Source of the DNA: Sneathiella sedimenti
Lineage (GTDB): Bacteria; Pseudomonadota; Alphaproteobacteria; Sneathiellales; Sneathiellaceae
Length of the DNA stretch: 64,000 bases
Assembly (NCBI RefSeq): GCF_017313765.1
Contig: NZ_JAFLNC010000005.1
Location: 372,001-436,000 of the forward strand
Reading direction: 5' to 3'
In this document: positions 9,701 through 18,648 of the stretch, piece after piece
How the letters are laid out: the number at the start of each line of letters is the position of its first letter
Position numbering within the stretch: the stretch's first letter is position 1
Program-made: the position numbers and the translations under genes
Notes under the pieces: generated by a model
Seen by the model: the letters and a program-made list of their open reading frames with translations, nothing else
Told to the model about the DNA's origin: nothing
Database searches by the model: none

Positions 9701-9929
9701 TGATTTCGTCTCCCGTGAAGTCGTGACCGGGGCGCCCTCCTCTCAATGGTGGGTACAGCTCTCGACGGCGGTGGCGTTCGGTCTCACCTTCGCAACGCTC
9801 CTCACCCTTGTGATGACACCGGCATTATTGATGCTGGGAGCAAATGTCAGCAGCGCGCTGGAAAAGCGCCGTGATCGTAAGGCGGCGAAGAAGACGCTGA
9901 AAAATCGTCATCCTGAACCGGCGGAATAG
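6753..9929 (+). CDS. RND efflux transporter permease
   Basis: 1058 residues with the AcrB-like layout: TM1 at the N-terminus, a large periplasmic loop, six TM helices around residues 335-490, a second loop, and six TM helices near residues 870-1035. TM4 carries GMLVDGAIVVTEFADRK, where only one of the two adjacent Asp residues of AcrB-type pumps is present (VDG, as in metal-type RND pumps). It exports substrates across the envelope using proton motive force. The substrate is unknown; PadR control suggests a small aromatic or amphiphilic inducer. It is the last gene of the padR-MFP-RND unit. Confidence 0.9.
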   Translation: MNALIDAAINRSRTVISALLLILVAGAYAYIDIAKESDPDINIPIIYVSMTHEGISPEDGERLLIRPMELELRSIEGVKEMTASASEGHASVTLEFDAGFDVDKALQDVREKVDIAKNELPQETDDPTVNEVNFALFPVIVVTLSGDVPLRALIKLAKNLEDRVEGLPGVLEADIGGDREEVLEVIIDPVKLESYKISNAELASAVVSNNKLVAAGSMDTGKGRFAIKVPGLYKTASDVLDIPVKVNNEGVVTLRDVTEVRRTFKDADSYARLNGRPAVALEIKKRVGENIIETIESVKQAVADEQKYWPENVVVTYSQDRSEDIRNMLLDLQNNIISAIILVMIVVISALGVRTAGLVGLSIPGSFLIGILYMYLFGLTINIVVLFGLILAVGMLVDGAIVVTEFADRKMAEGIDKRDAYALAAKRMAWPIIASTATTLAVFMPLMFWPGVVGEFMKYLPLTLITTLTGSLLMALIFVPTLGSVFGKAGTTNSKTLAALAAAESGDIRSLGGFTGRYVRFLAMCIRHPAKIVFVGLVALVGVQGYYATHGNGVEFFPDVEPEMALIYVHARGNMSTDEKDQLVREVEAEILKLDDFEGLYSRSGSTGGGQNVSEDVIGVIQMEFKDWQERRPVDEIFADIRERTAHLTGIIVEARKPDNGPPTGKHVQIQLSSRNPDLLPKEVEKIRNHLETNVSDLIDLEDSRPIPGIEWQVTVDRAQAGRFGADIQSVGKTIQLVTNGIKADEYRPNDADDEIDIRLRFPDDKRSIDQLDNLRVMTNNGMVPISNFVKREARQKVGTISRSDSERIMTVKANVAAGVLVDDKVKEIQAWMENEANIDPEVSYVFKGQDEEQKKAGEFLGKAFAVALFIMAIILVTQFNSFYHAFLILTAVIMSTIGVFVGLIITGQPFGIVMTGVGVIALAGIVVNNNIVLIDTYAHLRKQGMEAMEAVLRTGAQRLRPVMLTTVTTIFGLLPMTLQINIDFVSREVVTGAPSSQWWVQLSTAVAFGLTFATLLTLVMTPALLMLGANVSSALEKRRDRKAAKKTLKNRHPEPAE

Positions 9930-9972
9930 GCAGTCCTCTGCCCGTCCCGTTCAATATCTATGTGACCGATCG

Positions 9973-10003
9973 AAAAGGCTTGAGATGTCTCAAGCCTTTT
10001 TTT
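9973..10003. terminator. Bidirectional terminator between RND permease and pssA
   Basis: AAAAGGCTTGAGA pairs with TCTCAAGCCTTTT around a tiny loop, with T-rich tails on both strands. It ends both converging transcripts. The stem contains the last codons and stop of pssA on the - strand. Confidence 0.85.
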
Positions 10004-10814
10004 CTTCCTCGTCCGCGTCGTCGGTGTTCCCATCGGGATCTTCCGCATCATTATTTTTCTGAGTGTCCTGCTCCAGCAGCCGGCGATGGCTGAGGATGGA
10101 AAAGGGGATGGTCGCCATATAAATTATCGCGATCAGGGACAGCAATTGCCAGGGATAGCTCGCCAGCACCGCGGCCAACCCACCAACCAATAGCAGGACC
10201 GGCATAATAAAACGCCGTGCGATGCGAATGCGCTTGATGGAGAAGGTGGGAATACGACTGGCCATCATAAAGGCCATGAACAGCATCCAGGCAGCATTCA
10301 GGACGGCCGAGCGGAAAAAATCGCTCTCCGTATAGAAGTGCATTACCATGAACAGCAGCGAAATCGAGGCACCCGCCGGTGCCGCAATCCCGGTGAAATA
10401 ACGGTTGGCCCAGACGGGTTGTTTCTGGTCCATCATGGAATTGAACCGTGCCAGGCGAAGCGCGCAAGAGATAGTAAAAATCAGCGCAATAATCCAGCCG
10501 ACACCGCCGAGACCGCTTTCCAGCGTCCATAGGAACAGCACCAAACCCGGAGCGACGCCAAAACTTACGAAATCGGACAGGGAATCAAGCTCCGCCCCGA
10601 ATTTCGAGGTACTTTTGAGCAACCGAGCCATGCGTCCGTCGAGCCCATCCAGTACACCGGCCGCCAAGATCGCAATAACCGCCATCTCCCATTTCCCGTC
10701 GAGTGAGAAGCGCACGGACGTCAGTCCGGCACACAGGGCCAGCAGGGTTAACATGTTCGGTATCAGAGAGTTAAGCGACATAAACCGCAAGCGGCGGCGC
10801 TGTTGAAAGGTCAT
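9990..10814 (-). CDS. pssA: CDP-diacylglycerol-serine O-phosphatidyltransferase
   Basis: 274 residues, membrane-embedded. The CDP-alcohol phosphotransferase signature is plain: DGLDGRMARLL, then GAELDSLSDFVSFG at about residues 55-85. Six or more TM segments follow. It makes phosphatidylserine from CDP-diacylglycerol and serine at the inner membrane, and the adjacent psd converts that to phosphatidylethanolamine. The start is directly adjacent to the psd stop. The C-terminus is a charged, acidic tail whose last codons lie in the terminator stem. Confidence 0.93.
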   Translation of the reverse strand: MTFQQRRRLRFMSLNSLIPNMLTLLALCAGLTSVRFSLDGKWEMAVIAILAAGVLDGLDGRMARLLKSTSKFGAELDSLSDFVSFGVAPGLVLFLWTLESGLGGVGWIIALIFTISCALRLARFNSMMDQKQPVWANRYFTGIAAPAGASISLLFMVMHFYTESDFFRSAVLNAAWMLFMAFMMASRIPTFSIKRIRIARRFIMPVLLLVGGLAAVLASYPWQLLSLIAIIYMATIPFSILSHRRLLEQDTQKNNDAEDPDGNTDDADEEEKKA

Positions 10815-11513
10815 TTAACGAACCTCCAGCGCCATTGGCGCCTCATTCTTTCCCTTCAAATCGGCAATGATCGTCTCACCACCTACCATCGATTGTCCGA
10901 CGCCGACCAGCGGCTCCACGCCATCGGGAAGATAAATATCGGTGCGACTGCCGAAGCGGATAAGGCCAAATCTTTCACCCGTCCGTACTTCCTGATTGTC
11001 GGCAAGATAACAAACGATCCGTCGCGCCACGAGGCCGGCAATCTGCACGAACACGATGTCATTGCCATCATTGTCGCGAAGATGAACCGCATGACGTTCA
11101 TTCTCTTCCGACGCCTTGTCCAGTGCGGCATTGAGAAACTTGCCGGGGCGATAAACCTGCCGAACAATGGTTCCGCCAAGCGGGATGCGATTAACATGTA
11201 CGTTAAAAACATTCAGGAAAACACTGATGCGAAGACGTGCATCTGACCCCATGCCTAATTCTTCCGGCGGGACGGCGCGCTCGATCAACTGGACAACCCC
11301 GTCGGCCGGGCTGACAATCAGGCCTTCTCGCGTAGGCACATGGCGATCAGGATCACGAAAGAAATAGACGCACCAGAGCGTCAAGATCACACCGATCCAG
11401 CCGAGCAGCGGCCAGGTAAACAGGAACAGGGCAACGGTTATCGCGGCAAATATGGCGATAAACCGATGGCCTTCCTGATTTATCGGCACCAGAACTGATT
11501 TTAGCGTATCCAT
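10815..11513 (-). CDS. psd: Phosphatidylserine decarboxylase (short type)
   Basis: 232 residues; the short form of the decarboxylase, with one or two N-terminal membrane helices, [20 protein letters not shown], and the self-cleavage region [11 protein letters not shown] near residue 190, where the Ser becomes the pyruvoyl group. It generates phosphatidylethanolamine from the product of PssA. The psd-pssA order with no gap indicates one operon. The 110-bp region upstream (11514-11623) presumably holds the promoter. Confidence 0.92.
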   Translation of the reverse strand: MDTLKSVLVPINQEGHRFIAIFAAITVALFLFTWPLLGWIGVILTLWCVYFFRDPDRHVPTREGLIVSPADGVVQLIERAVPPEELGMGSDARLRISVFLNVFNVHVNRIPLGGTIVRQVYRPGKFLNAALDKASEENERHAVHLRDNDGNDIVFVQIAGLVARRIVCYLADNQEVRTGERFGLIRFGSRTDIYLPDGVEPLVGVGQSMVGGETIIADLKGKNEAPMALEVR

Positions 11514-11623
11514 TATATCTTCCCTTCGGCATACGACCTGTTACTCAACCTAGGTCATACCGCATGTCACCGTCAAAAAGAACAAAAAGATGAATTTCCG
11601 ACATTCGGGAACGATGTTATCTT

Positions 11624-13456
11624 CTAATCAAGGACCTGCTCAAGTTTCTCCTGATAGGTTGCCGCTTCCTGCTGACGCGTCCACATGGCGGCATATTTCC
11701 CGTCCATTGCTAGAAGCTCATGATGGCGGCCGCGTTCCTGAATACTGCCATTCTCGAGAACAATAATTTCATCTGCCTCCACCACCGTGGAAAGACGATG
11801 GGCAATCACCAGCGTTGTTCGGTTTTTCGAGACTTCGGCCAGGCTCGCCTGTATTTCCTTCTCCGTATGAGAATCAAGCGCAGAAGTCGCCTCGTCGAAA
11901 AGGAGAATTCGCGGCTGTTTCAGGATCGCCCGCGCAATCGCAACGCGCTGCTTCTCCCCGCCGGAAAGCTTTAGGCCCCGCTCCCCGACCATGGTCTTGA
12001 ACCCATCGGGCAATTTCTCAATGAACTTGTCGATGCTGGCGAGCCGTGCCGCCTCTTCTATTTCCGCGTCACTTGCACCGGGGCGCCCATAGGCGATGTT
12101 ATAGCGAATCGTATCATTAAAGAGCACCGTGTCCTGCGGTACGATCCCGATCGCGGCACGCAAGGAATCCTGGGTGACATCGTTAATTTTTTGACCATCG
12201 ATGGTAACGTCGCCCTGATCGACATCGTAGAAGCGGAACAAGATACGCGATATGGTCGACTTTCCGGCGCCGGACGGGCCGACAATGGCCGTTGTCTTGC
12301 CGGAAGGCACCTTGAAGGAGACATCATGCAGGATCTGCCGGTTGGCGTCATAACCGAAATTAACATGATGAAACTCGACCTCCCCACCTCCCTCGGCGAG
12401 CGGTATTGCGCCCGGCGCATCATCGATTTCGCGTGATACGGTCAGTAGCTCGAACATCTTCTCCATATCGACCAGGCTTTGCTTGATTTCACGATAGACG
12501 AAGCCAAGAAAGTTAAGGGGCTGGACAAGCAGCATCATAAAGCCATGGATCGCCACGAAATCACCGACGGTATATATCCCTTCAACCACCCCGCGGGCGG
12601 AGAGGATGAGAACCGCGATTAGGCCGATGCTGATAATGACGCCCTGCCCAATATTCAGGTACGCAAGGGTCGTATTGCTCCTGACGGCCGCGGTCTCATA
12701 GGACGCGAGTGCCTTGTCAAACCGGCGTGCTTCATGGGCTTCATTGCCAAAATACTTTACCGTCTCGAAATTCAGCAGGCTATCAATGGCCTTGGTGTTC
12801 GCCTCGCTGTCCTTCTCATTCATGGTGCGGCGGAATTGCAGCCGCCATTCCGTGATTGTCAGCGTAAAATAGATATAGCTGACCAGCGTAACCAGGGTTA
12901 TCAGCGACATCAGCCAGCCATACTGAACCAGCAAAATCCCGCAAATAAACAGGATTTTGAGCAAGGTCGGGGCAATGTTGAACAGCATAAAGCGGAGCAG
13001 GAAATCTATTCCCTTGGTTCCCCGCTCGATAACCCGGCTCAAGCCGCCTGTCTGACGATCCAGATGAAACCGCAAGGAAAGACGATGCAAATGCTGAAAG
13101 GTATTTAGCGCTACCTTCCGGATCGCGTTCTGACCGACTTTCGCAAACACCGCATCACGCAGTTCGGCAAAGGTCTGGGTCAGGACCCGCGCGACGCCGA
13201 AAGCAACAATCAGGCCCGCCGGCATGACAATGAGCGGATTAACATCCCCTGTCATGTCGTCAACGATATATTTCAGGAGATAGGGCGTATAGACGGAAGC
13301 CACCTCTGCCATTACCAGCAGGATAACCGCAATCACGACACGGATCTTCAAATCCCGCCGCCCGCCAACCCAAAGATATTCACCGAGGGTGCGCAACGTT
13401 GCGAAATGGCTACGTGTCCCGGACTGGCTGTGACTGTCGAATGTCTGATTGCTCAT
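11624..13456 (-). CDS. Atm1-type ABC exporter (fused permease and ATPase)
   Basis: 610 residues. An N-terminal six-helix transmembrane domain (about residues 35-330, with the NFETVKYFGNE motif typical of Atm1/HMT1 half-transporters) precedes an ATPase domain with Walker A GPSGAGKST, signature LSGGEKQR and Walker B ILLFDEATSALD. Bacterial Atm1-like exporters move glutathione-linked sulfur or metal conjugates and support Fe-S homeostasis or metal resistance. It works as a homodimer in the inner membrane. No obvious operon partners; the flanking genes are separated by about 110-120 bp. Confidence 0.88.
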   Translation of the reverse strand: MSNQTFDSHSQSGTRSHFATLRTLGEYLWVGGRRDLKIRVVIAVILLVMAEVASVYTPYLLKYIVDDMTGDVNPLIVMPAGLIVAFGVARVLTQTFAELRDAVFAKVGQNAIRKVALNTFQHLHRLSLRFHLDRQTGGLSRVIERGTKGIDFLLRFMLFNIAPTLLKILFICGILLVQYGWLMSLITLVTLVSYIYFTLTITEWRLQFRRTMNEKDSEANTKAIDSLLNFETVKYFGNEAHEARRFDKALASYETAAVRSNTTLAYLNIGQGVIISIGLIAVLILSARGVVEGIYTVGDFVAIHGFMMLLVQPLNFLGFVYREIKQSLVDMEKMFELLTVSREIDDAPGAIPLAEGGGEVEFHHVNFGYDANRQILHDVSFKVPSGKTTAIVGPSGAGKSTISRILFRFYDVDQGDVTIDGQKINDVTQDSLRAAIGIVPQDTVLFNDTIRYNIAYGRPGASDAEIEEAARLASIDKFIEKLPDGFKTMVGERGLKLSGGEKQRVAIARAILKQPRILLFDEATSALDSHTEKEIQASLAEVSKNRTTLVIAHRLSTVVEADEIIVLENGSIQERGRHHELLAMDGKYAAMWTRQQEAATYQEKLEQVLD

Positions 13457-13577
13457 GATTTATCCGCATAGACCCAAGTTATAGTAACATAGCGCAACGC
13501 CCGGCAATTTCGCCCGAGAAATTTCCCGCAGCAGCTTTTTTGTGATGGTCACTACAAGGTTGATAAGGGGTCTCGCC

Positions 13578-14693
13578 CTATTCTTGCTTGGGCAGGGTAA
13601 AAATCTGCCCCGGATAAATAAGATCGGGATCGCGGATCTGGTCCTGATTTGCCTGATAGATCACGGTATATTCCATGCCCTCTCCATAAACCCGCCTGGC
13701 GATGCGCCAGAGACTGTTTCCAGGTTGGACAATGGCGCTGAGGCTCCCGCTGGTCTGCGCGAGAACTACATCGCTTGCCGGGGCTTTCTGGAAGGGTAGT
13801 TCAACCCGCGAGATGACCTTGCCGGTCTCATCATGCTGGTCAATCCGGAGGGTGTGATTGCCGGCCGGGATAGAGTGATCCGGGACAAGTGACCAGTTCC
13901 CGTCGTCATCGACTTCCGTCGAGCCAACAGGCTTATTGTTTACATACACCGTAATCCGGTTGCCCGGCTTGCCCCTCCCTGAGAGAGAAAGTGTTCCCTC
14001 GTCATCATAATTAACGGCACCTAGAGAGAGGTCCCGTGCGGCAGAAACATCCCCTTTCGCGTCAGGCACCTGCAAAAGTTTCACCGACGATCCGTTGGCC
14101 GTTCCCTGTACGCGCTCCTTCGGAATCAGCATGGCAATAGCGGGCACCCGGTCATCCGCCGGAATTGTGCAGTCTGGTACATTCATGACAACGAGGCTGC
14201 CTGACTCCAGTTCCTGACCATCCGGATTAAGGGCAGTCAAATTCACGGTTTGCGATCCAGACGGCAAGGGCTTGCTCGAGGTAAAAACCCACTCCCCGCT
14301 GGCGGAGGCTGTCGCTTCACCGGTTTTATCATCTCCAACAAAAATTGAGATAACGGCCTTTGGCTCCGCCCGTCCGGCGGCCACCAAATCGCAGTTCTGA
14401 TCAATTCGAATAATATCAAAGCTTGGCCGGGCGAGCGCCATGCGCTTGCCTTCCTCACCGGATGTATCATCGAGGTTTTTCTCGATGACCTTGGCCGCCG
14501 AGACGGTTGCCTGCTCCGTATCCGGCGCCTTATTGACGTCATCTGCTGTGGGGGTGGCAGTATCGGTGCTTGCCTGCTCGGCGGTTTCAACCGGACCCTG
14601 AGGTTCCGAGCCGAAAAACATGTCACTGCGGTGATAGAGAAACAGAGCTGCTACTAAAAGCAGCAAAATCGCCAGGATACCAAATACGCGCAC
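13578..14693 (-). CDS. Membrane-anchored LysM protein
   Basis: 371 residues: an N-terminal TM anchor (VFGILAILLLLVAALFLY), a Thr/Ala-rich linker, repeated Ig-like segments (for example GASASGEWVFTS-like and DDDGNWSLVPDH regions, each with a tryptophan in the same pattern) and a C-terminal LysM domain (VQPGNSLWRIARRVYG ... IYPGQIFTLP). LysM binds peptidoglycan, so the protein probably spans from the inner membrane to the wall. The exact role is unknown. Confidence 0.85.
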   Translation of the reverse strand: MRVFGILAILLLLVAALFLYHRSDMFFGSEPQGPVETAEQASTDTATPTADDVNKAPDTEQATVSAAKVIEKNLDDTSGEEGKRMALARPSFDIIRIDQNCDLVAAGRAEPKAVISIFVGDDKTGEATASASGEWVFTSSKPLPSGSQTVNLTALNPDGQELESGSLVVMNVPDCTIPADDRVPAIAMLIPKERVQGTANGSSVKLLQVPDAKGDVSAARDLSLGAVNYDDEGTLSLSGRGKPGNRITVYVNNKPVGSTEVDDDGNWSLVPDHSIPAGNHTLRIDQHDETGKVISRVELPFQKAPASDVVLAQTSGSLSAIVQPGNSLWRIARRVYGEGMEYTVIYQANQDQIRDPDLIYPGQIFTLPKQE

Positions 14694-14790
14694 CAGAGCC
14701 TCACTCGATTAACTATATATGTCGCTATTATGAACCCCTGCGGCAATTCACGCAATCTTTAGTAAAATTTGGGTTATGTGGCGTTCTGGA

Positions 14791-15714
14791 TTACTGAATC
14801 TTGTTATTAATCGGTGGAATGCTCTTTAAGTAAGCGGCGATTGCGGCGAGATCATCCTCGGTCAGTTTTGACAGGCTATGGTCGATCACTTCCTCCATAC
14901 TGCCTTGGACATTATCGAAATCAGGCATCATGCCATCCTTCATGAAGCTGACGAGGTCAGCTTCCGACCAGTCGCCGATCCCCGTCGCGTCATCCGGCGT
15001 GATATTAGGGACTTTCTCTCCCTCCCCGCCCGCAGCGGCACCTGCGAGATACAGGCTGCTGTCCGTTCCGCCAAGGAAGTTGCGCGGCGTGTGGCATTCC
15101 CCGCAATGGGTCAGGGCCTCGACCAGGTACCCCCCCCGGGCAACTGGGTCACTGGCGGTCACAGGCGGTACATATGGGCCATCCTTGAAAAAGAGGAGCC
15201 GCCATCCCCACTGCAGCCAACGCCACGAAAACGGGGCGGACACATCATGTGCGCGGTTCTCCTGCGCGACGGGTGCCAATGACATCAGATAGGATTTGAT
15301 CGCGAGCGCATCCTCATCGGTCATCTTGGTGTAGGAGGTATAGGGAAAAGCCGGGAAATAGTAATGCCCGGATGGTGAAACCCCGTCTTTAAGGGCAGCC
15401 AGAAATTCTTCATCTGTCCAGGAGCCGATGCCGGTTTCCGGATCGGGCGTGATGTTGGGCGTATAGAAGACGCCGAACGGCGTTTCAAGCGGACGCCCCC
15501 CCGCAAAGGGAACGCCCTTGTTCTTGATATCCGTATGACAGCCGTAACAACCGCCAGCCGCGGTGAGATAGGCGCCCTTATCGGTAACCTCTTGTGCCTG
15601 CAGCGCGCCGATACCGAGTGCCGACGTGAGTAAAAAAGCCCCCATTTGCAGAAAGGCGGCCCTTAAATGAAAAAGCCGCCTTCTTCTTCGTAACATGATC
15701 GCGATCGCTCTCAT
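14791..15714 (-). CDS. Diheme c-type cytochrome, secreted
   Basis: 307 residues with a positively charged signal sequence and two haem sites, GCYGCH (about residue 54) and CGECH (about residue 205), each in its own cytochrome c domain; GVFYTPNITPDPETGIG and VPNITPDDATGIGDWS are the matching distal regions. This resembles the cytochrome subunits that accept electrons from periplasmic dehydrogenases. It lies 8 nt after the cytochrome c' gene. The partner dehydrogenase is not next to it; the GMC-type enzyme at 60.3 kb is too far away to link. The start could also be the ATG at 15696. Confidence 0.88.
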   Translation of the reverse strand: MRAIAIMLRRRRRLFHLRAAFLQMGAFLLTSALGIGALQAQEVTDKGAYLTAAGGCYGCHTDIKNKGVPFAGGRPLETPFGVFYTPNITPDPETGIGSWTDEEFLAALKDGVSPSGHYYFPAFPYTSYTKMTDEDALAIKSYLMSLAPVAQENRAHDVSAPFSWRWLQWGWRLLFFKDGPYVPPVTASDPVARGGYLVEALTHCGECHTPRNFLGGTDSSLYLAGAAAGGEGEKVPNITPDDATGIGDWSEADLVSFMKDGMMPDFDNVQGSMEEVIDHSLSKLTEDDLAAIAAYLKSIPPINNKIQ

Positions 15715-15722
15715 GCGTTGTA

Positions 15723-16190
15723 TTAGTCTTTCGGTTTACGGAACTGTTTATGGCAAGCCCCGCAGGTACCGCCCGTTTCCTTGAGCGCCGCACCGATCAT
15801 TGCCTGATCACCCGTTTGCACAGCCGCAACCAATTGCGTCGCCGCTGCCTGTAAATCTTCTATATCCTTCTGGAATACATCTTTCTCTACCCAGATTTCC
15901 GGCTTTGCGCGGGACGCCTCGACACCCGATCCTTCGGGGAAAAGCTTGGGCATGTTTGCCGCAATCTCGGCAATCTGCGCGGCGTTGTCATTCAACGAGT
16001 CGCTGTAGGCTACCTCTCCTTTGGCGACCTTTGCAATGGCGCCCATGTTCATACCGAGTTTCTTCATTTCGGCAATTCTGAAGTCCGCTTCTGCGTTCCC
16101 CGTAGATTCTGAATGGGCGCTGGCCATGCCCCCAAACAAGGCCCCGCCGATTAATATGGCCATAACGGGTTTCGTGAACATTTTTTTCAT
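15723..16190 (-). CDS. Cytochrome c' (class II)
   Basis: 155 residues with a signal peptide ending near ASA and a C-terminal haem site, GGTCGACHKQFRK, as in four-helix-bundle cytochromes c'. The N-terminal helix contains R..EMKKLGMNMGAIAKVAKGE. These periplasmic proteins bind NO or CO and can buffer nitrosative stress. It is the first gene of a pair with the diheme cytochrome. Confidence 0.92.
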   Translation of the reverse strand: MKKMFTKPVMAILIGGALFGGMASAHSESTGNAEADFRIAEMKKLGMNMGAIAKVAKGEVAYSDSLNDNAAQIAEIAANMPKLFPEGSGVEASRAKPEIWVEKDVFQKDIEDLQAAATQLVAAVQTGDQAMIGAALKETGGTCGACHKQFRKPKD

Positions 16191-16268
16191 TTTAAAACTC
16201 CCAAGCTAGATAAACCTAATACCAAATTGCCCGTGCCTTTTGTCTCATGTAGAAATAAAACACTAAGT

Positions 16269-16637
16269 TCATTGGGGGATAATGACAACTACTTCTGCGC
16301 CCCCAACTCCATGAACCTTGTCATGGGCACGGATACGAACCTTTTTTACCTGCATCGGCAGGGATAATGTCTTGGATCTTGTGAAGGGTTGCTCATCCTC
16401 ATGGGGATGCATCAGGACCCGGCTCCCGAGATTATTGCCATCCATGTCCAGTATATCCCACCGATCCGCGTAATGGTCCCACCCCTCATCCGTATGACGG
16501 ACAGTCACACTGAAACGGTAGACATCCGCATCGACCTTCACGACCTTGACGTCAATGACATCCGCCTCACCGGCCAAAAGGGGGCTTGACGGCATGAGCA
16601 GGAAGCCGCACATAACAAGGGTAAAGATGCTTCTCAT
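16269..16637 (-). CDS. Small secreted protein of unknown function
   Basis: 122 residues with a clear signal peptide (FTLVMCGFLLMPSSPLLAGEA) and a mature part rich in beta strands and in His and Asp (DVYRFSVTVRHTDEGWDHYADRW, VLMHPHEDEQPF). It may be a small Ig-like periplasmic domain, perhaps metal-binding. I do not recognise the family. The start has a GGTGGGAT ribosome site. It is divergent from the LOG-family gene with only 30 bp between start codons. Confidence 0.75.
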   Translation of the reverse strand: MRSIFTLVMCGFLLMPSSPLLAGEADVIDVKVVKVDADVYRFSVTVRHTDEGWDHYADRWDILDMDGNNLGSRVLMHPHEDEQPFTRSKTLSLPMQVKKVRIRAHDKVHGVGGAEVVVIIPQ

Positions 16638-16667
16638 ATCCCACCTTTTACCAGTATAGTTCGTGCC

Positions 16668-17252
16668 ATGACCAAAATCTCTTCACTTTGCGTTTATTGC
16701 GGCTCCCGGATACCCAAGGACCCGTCTCATATTGACGCCGCCAAATCCCTCGGCAAAGACCTTGCCGAGAACGGAATCCGGCTTGTCTATGGTGGCGGGC
16801 ATGTCGGCCTGATGGGCGTCATCGCGGACGCCACACTGGACTCTGGAGGTCAGGTTACCGGTATTATCCCCGGCCATCTACATGATATTGAAGTCAGTCA
16901 CGAGAAATTGACGGAACTCCACATTGTGGACAGCATGCACACCCGAAAAGAGAAGATGTTCCAGGTATCGGATGCCTTCGCCGTGCTTCCCGGTGGTCTT
17001 GGCACTCTCGACGAGACGTTTGAAATGGTCACCTGGCGGCAGCTCCGCCTGCATGACAAGCCGATCATTCTGGTCAATCATAAAGATTACTGGCGCCCGC
17101 TCCTGGATTTGCTGGATCACATGATAAAAGCGGGATTCGTGGAAAAGGAGGCTCTTGGCTATTTCACGGTGGTTGAAGAGCTAAAGGACATCATTCCCGC
17201 CCTTGTGAAAGCACCGGATGCGGAAATTAAGGCCGATATCTCAAAATTTTAG
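16668..17252 (+). CDS. LOG-family protein (TIGR00730; nucleoside monophosphate phosphoribohydrolase)
   Basis: 194 residues with the LOG signature PGGLGTLDETFEMVTWRQL and an N-terminal Rossmann-like start (CVYCGSR..., LVYGGGHVGLMG). Enzymes of this family release the base from nucleoside 5'-monophosphates and can activate cytokinins; bacterial members often act on AMP or on unusual nucleotides. Single gene followed by icd after about 100 bp. Confidence 0.88.
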   Translation: MTKISSLCVYCGSRIPKDPSHIDAAKSLGKDLAENGIRLVYGGGHVGLMGVIADATLDSGGQVTGIIPGHLHDIEVSHEKLTELHIVDSMHTRKEKMFQVSDAFAVLPGGLGTLDETFEMVTWRQLRLHDKPIILVNHKDYWRPLLDLLDHMIKAGFVEKEALGYFTVVEELKDIIPALVKAPDAEIKADISKF

Positions 17253-17355
17253 AGGGAATTCGCTGTTTTTTTGTCGGATCAGCTTGCACAGATCGTCGGC
17301 AATGATATTTTGCTGCCGCAGAACAACTAACCCATAGGCTAAGAAGGACGTCGAT

Positions 17356-18570
17356 ATGCCAAAAATTCAAGTCAAAAATCCAGTCGTTGAACTGGACGGC
17401 GACGAAATGACCCGGATTATCTGGGAGTTCATCAAGAATAAACTCATTCTTCCCTATTTGGATATCGATCTGAAGTATTACGACCTCGGGATCGAAGCTC
17501 GTGATAAAACTGACGACCAGATCACCGTCGATGCGGCCAATGCCATCATCAAGTACGGCGTCGGCGTAAAATGCGCCACTATCACGCCGGATGAAGAACG
17601 GGTTGAGGAATTCGGCCTGAAGCGCATGTACCGCTCCCCTAACGGCACAATCCGTAATATTCTGGGCGGCACCGTTTTCCGGGAACCCATCATCTGCACA
17701 AATGTTCCCCGGCTAGTTCCGGGTTGGACAGATCCAATCGTCATCGGCCGTCATGCCTTTGGAGACCAGTACCGTGCAACGGACATGGTTGTGAAAGGCC
17801 CTGGCAAACTCACCATGAAGTTCGAGCCGGCCGATGGGGGCGAAGCCCAGGAATTCGAAGTATTTGATTTCCCCTCCGGCGGTGTCGCCATGAGCATGTA
17901 TAACCTTGACGACTCCATCCGTGGTTTCGCACGCGCCTGCATGAACTACGGCCTGAACCGCGGCTGGCCTGTGTATCTCTCCACCAAGAACACGATCCTG
18001 AAGGCCTATGACGGACGCTTCAAGGACCTGTTTGAAGAGGTGTACAACAATGAGTTCAAGGCCAAGTTCGACAAGCTGGGCCTGACCTATGAACATCGCC
18101 TGATCGACGACATGGTCGCCTGCGCAATGAAATGGTCCGGTAAATATGTCTGGGCCTGCAAAAACTATGACGGCGACGTGCAATCCGACACGGTGGCGCA
18201 AGGATTTGGGTCCCTCGGGCTGATGACCTCGGTGCTGATGACTCCGGACGGGGACACGGTTGAGGCAGAAGCCGCTCATGGCACCGTGACCCGCCATTAC
18301 CGGATGCACCAGCGGGGCGAGGAAACCTCGACCAACCCGATTGCTTCCATTTTCGCCTGGACCCGTGGTCTGATGCACCGCGCCAAGCTGGACGGCAATG
18401 ACGAGTTGAGGAAGTTCGCAGAGTCCCTTGAGAAAGTCTGTATTGCTACCGTTGAAGGCGGCGAGATGACGAAGGACCTTGCCCTTCTGGTCGGTCCCGA
18501 TCAGCCGTGGCTGACCACCAACCAGTTCCTGGATGCGCTGGATTCAAACCTGCAAAAAGAAATGGCCTGA
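17356..18570 (+). CDS. icd: NADP-dependent isocitrate dehydrogenase (dimeric type)
   Basis: 404 residues of the eukaryote-like dimeric IDH. Visible motifs are [35 protein letters not shown] (substrate loop), [12 protein letters not shown], the metal site YDGDVQSD, and [12 protein letters not shown] for NADP binding. It converts isocitrate to 2-oxoglutarate in the citric-acid cycle and supplies NADPH. The ribosome site AAGGACG precedes the ATG. The gene is monocistronic, and converges with recA on a shared terminator. Confidence 0.96.
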   Translation: MPKIQVKNPVVELDGDEMTRIIWEFIKNKLILPYLDIDLKYYDLGIEARDKTDDQITVDAANAIIKYGVGVKCATITPDEERVEEFGLKRMYRSPNGTIRNILGGTVFREPIICTNVPRLVPGWTDPIVIGRHAFGDQYRATDMVVKGPGKLTMKFEPADGGEAQEFEVFDFPSGGVAMSMYNLDDSIRGFARACMNYGLNRGWPVYLSTKNTILKAYDGRFKDLFEEVYNNEFKAKFDKLGLTYEHRLIDDMVACAMKWSGKYVWACKNYDGDVQSDTVAQGFGSLGLMTSVLMTPDGDTVEAEAAHGTVTRHYRMHQRGEETSTNPIASIFAWTRGLMHRAKLDGNDELRKFAESLEKVCIATVEGGEMTKDLALLVGPDQPWLTTNQFLDALDSNLQKEMA

Positions 18571-18595
18571 TCCACGTCCACAATCACGATCCCAA

Positions 18596-18631
18596 AGAAA
18601 AAGCCGACCCAACCGGGTCGGCTTTTTTATC
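18596..18631. terminator. Bidirectional terminator between icd and recA
   Basis: AAAAAGCCGACCC and GGGTCGGCTTTTTT form a strong stem with an AACC loop. A-runs and T-runs on the two sides let it serve both convergent genes. Confidence 0.9.
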
Positions 18632-18648
18632 GCTCTCATCTGTCGATG

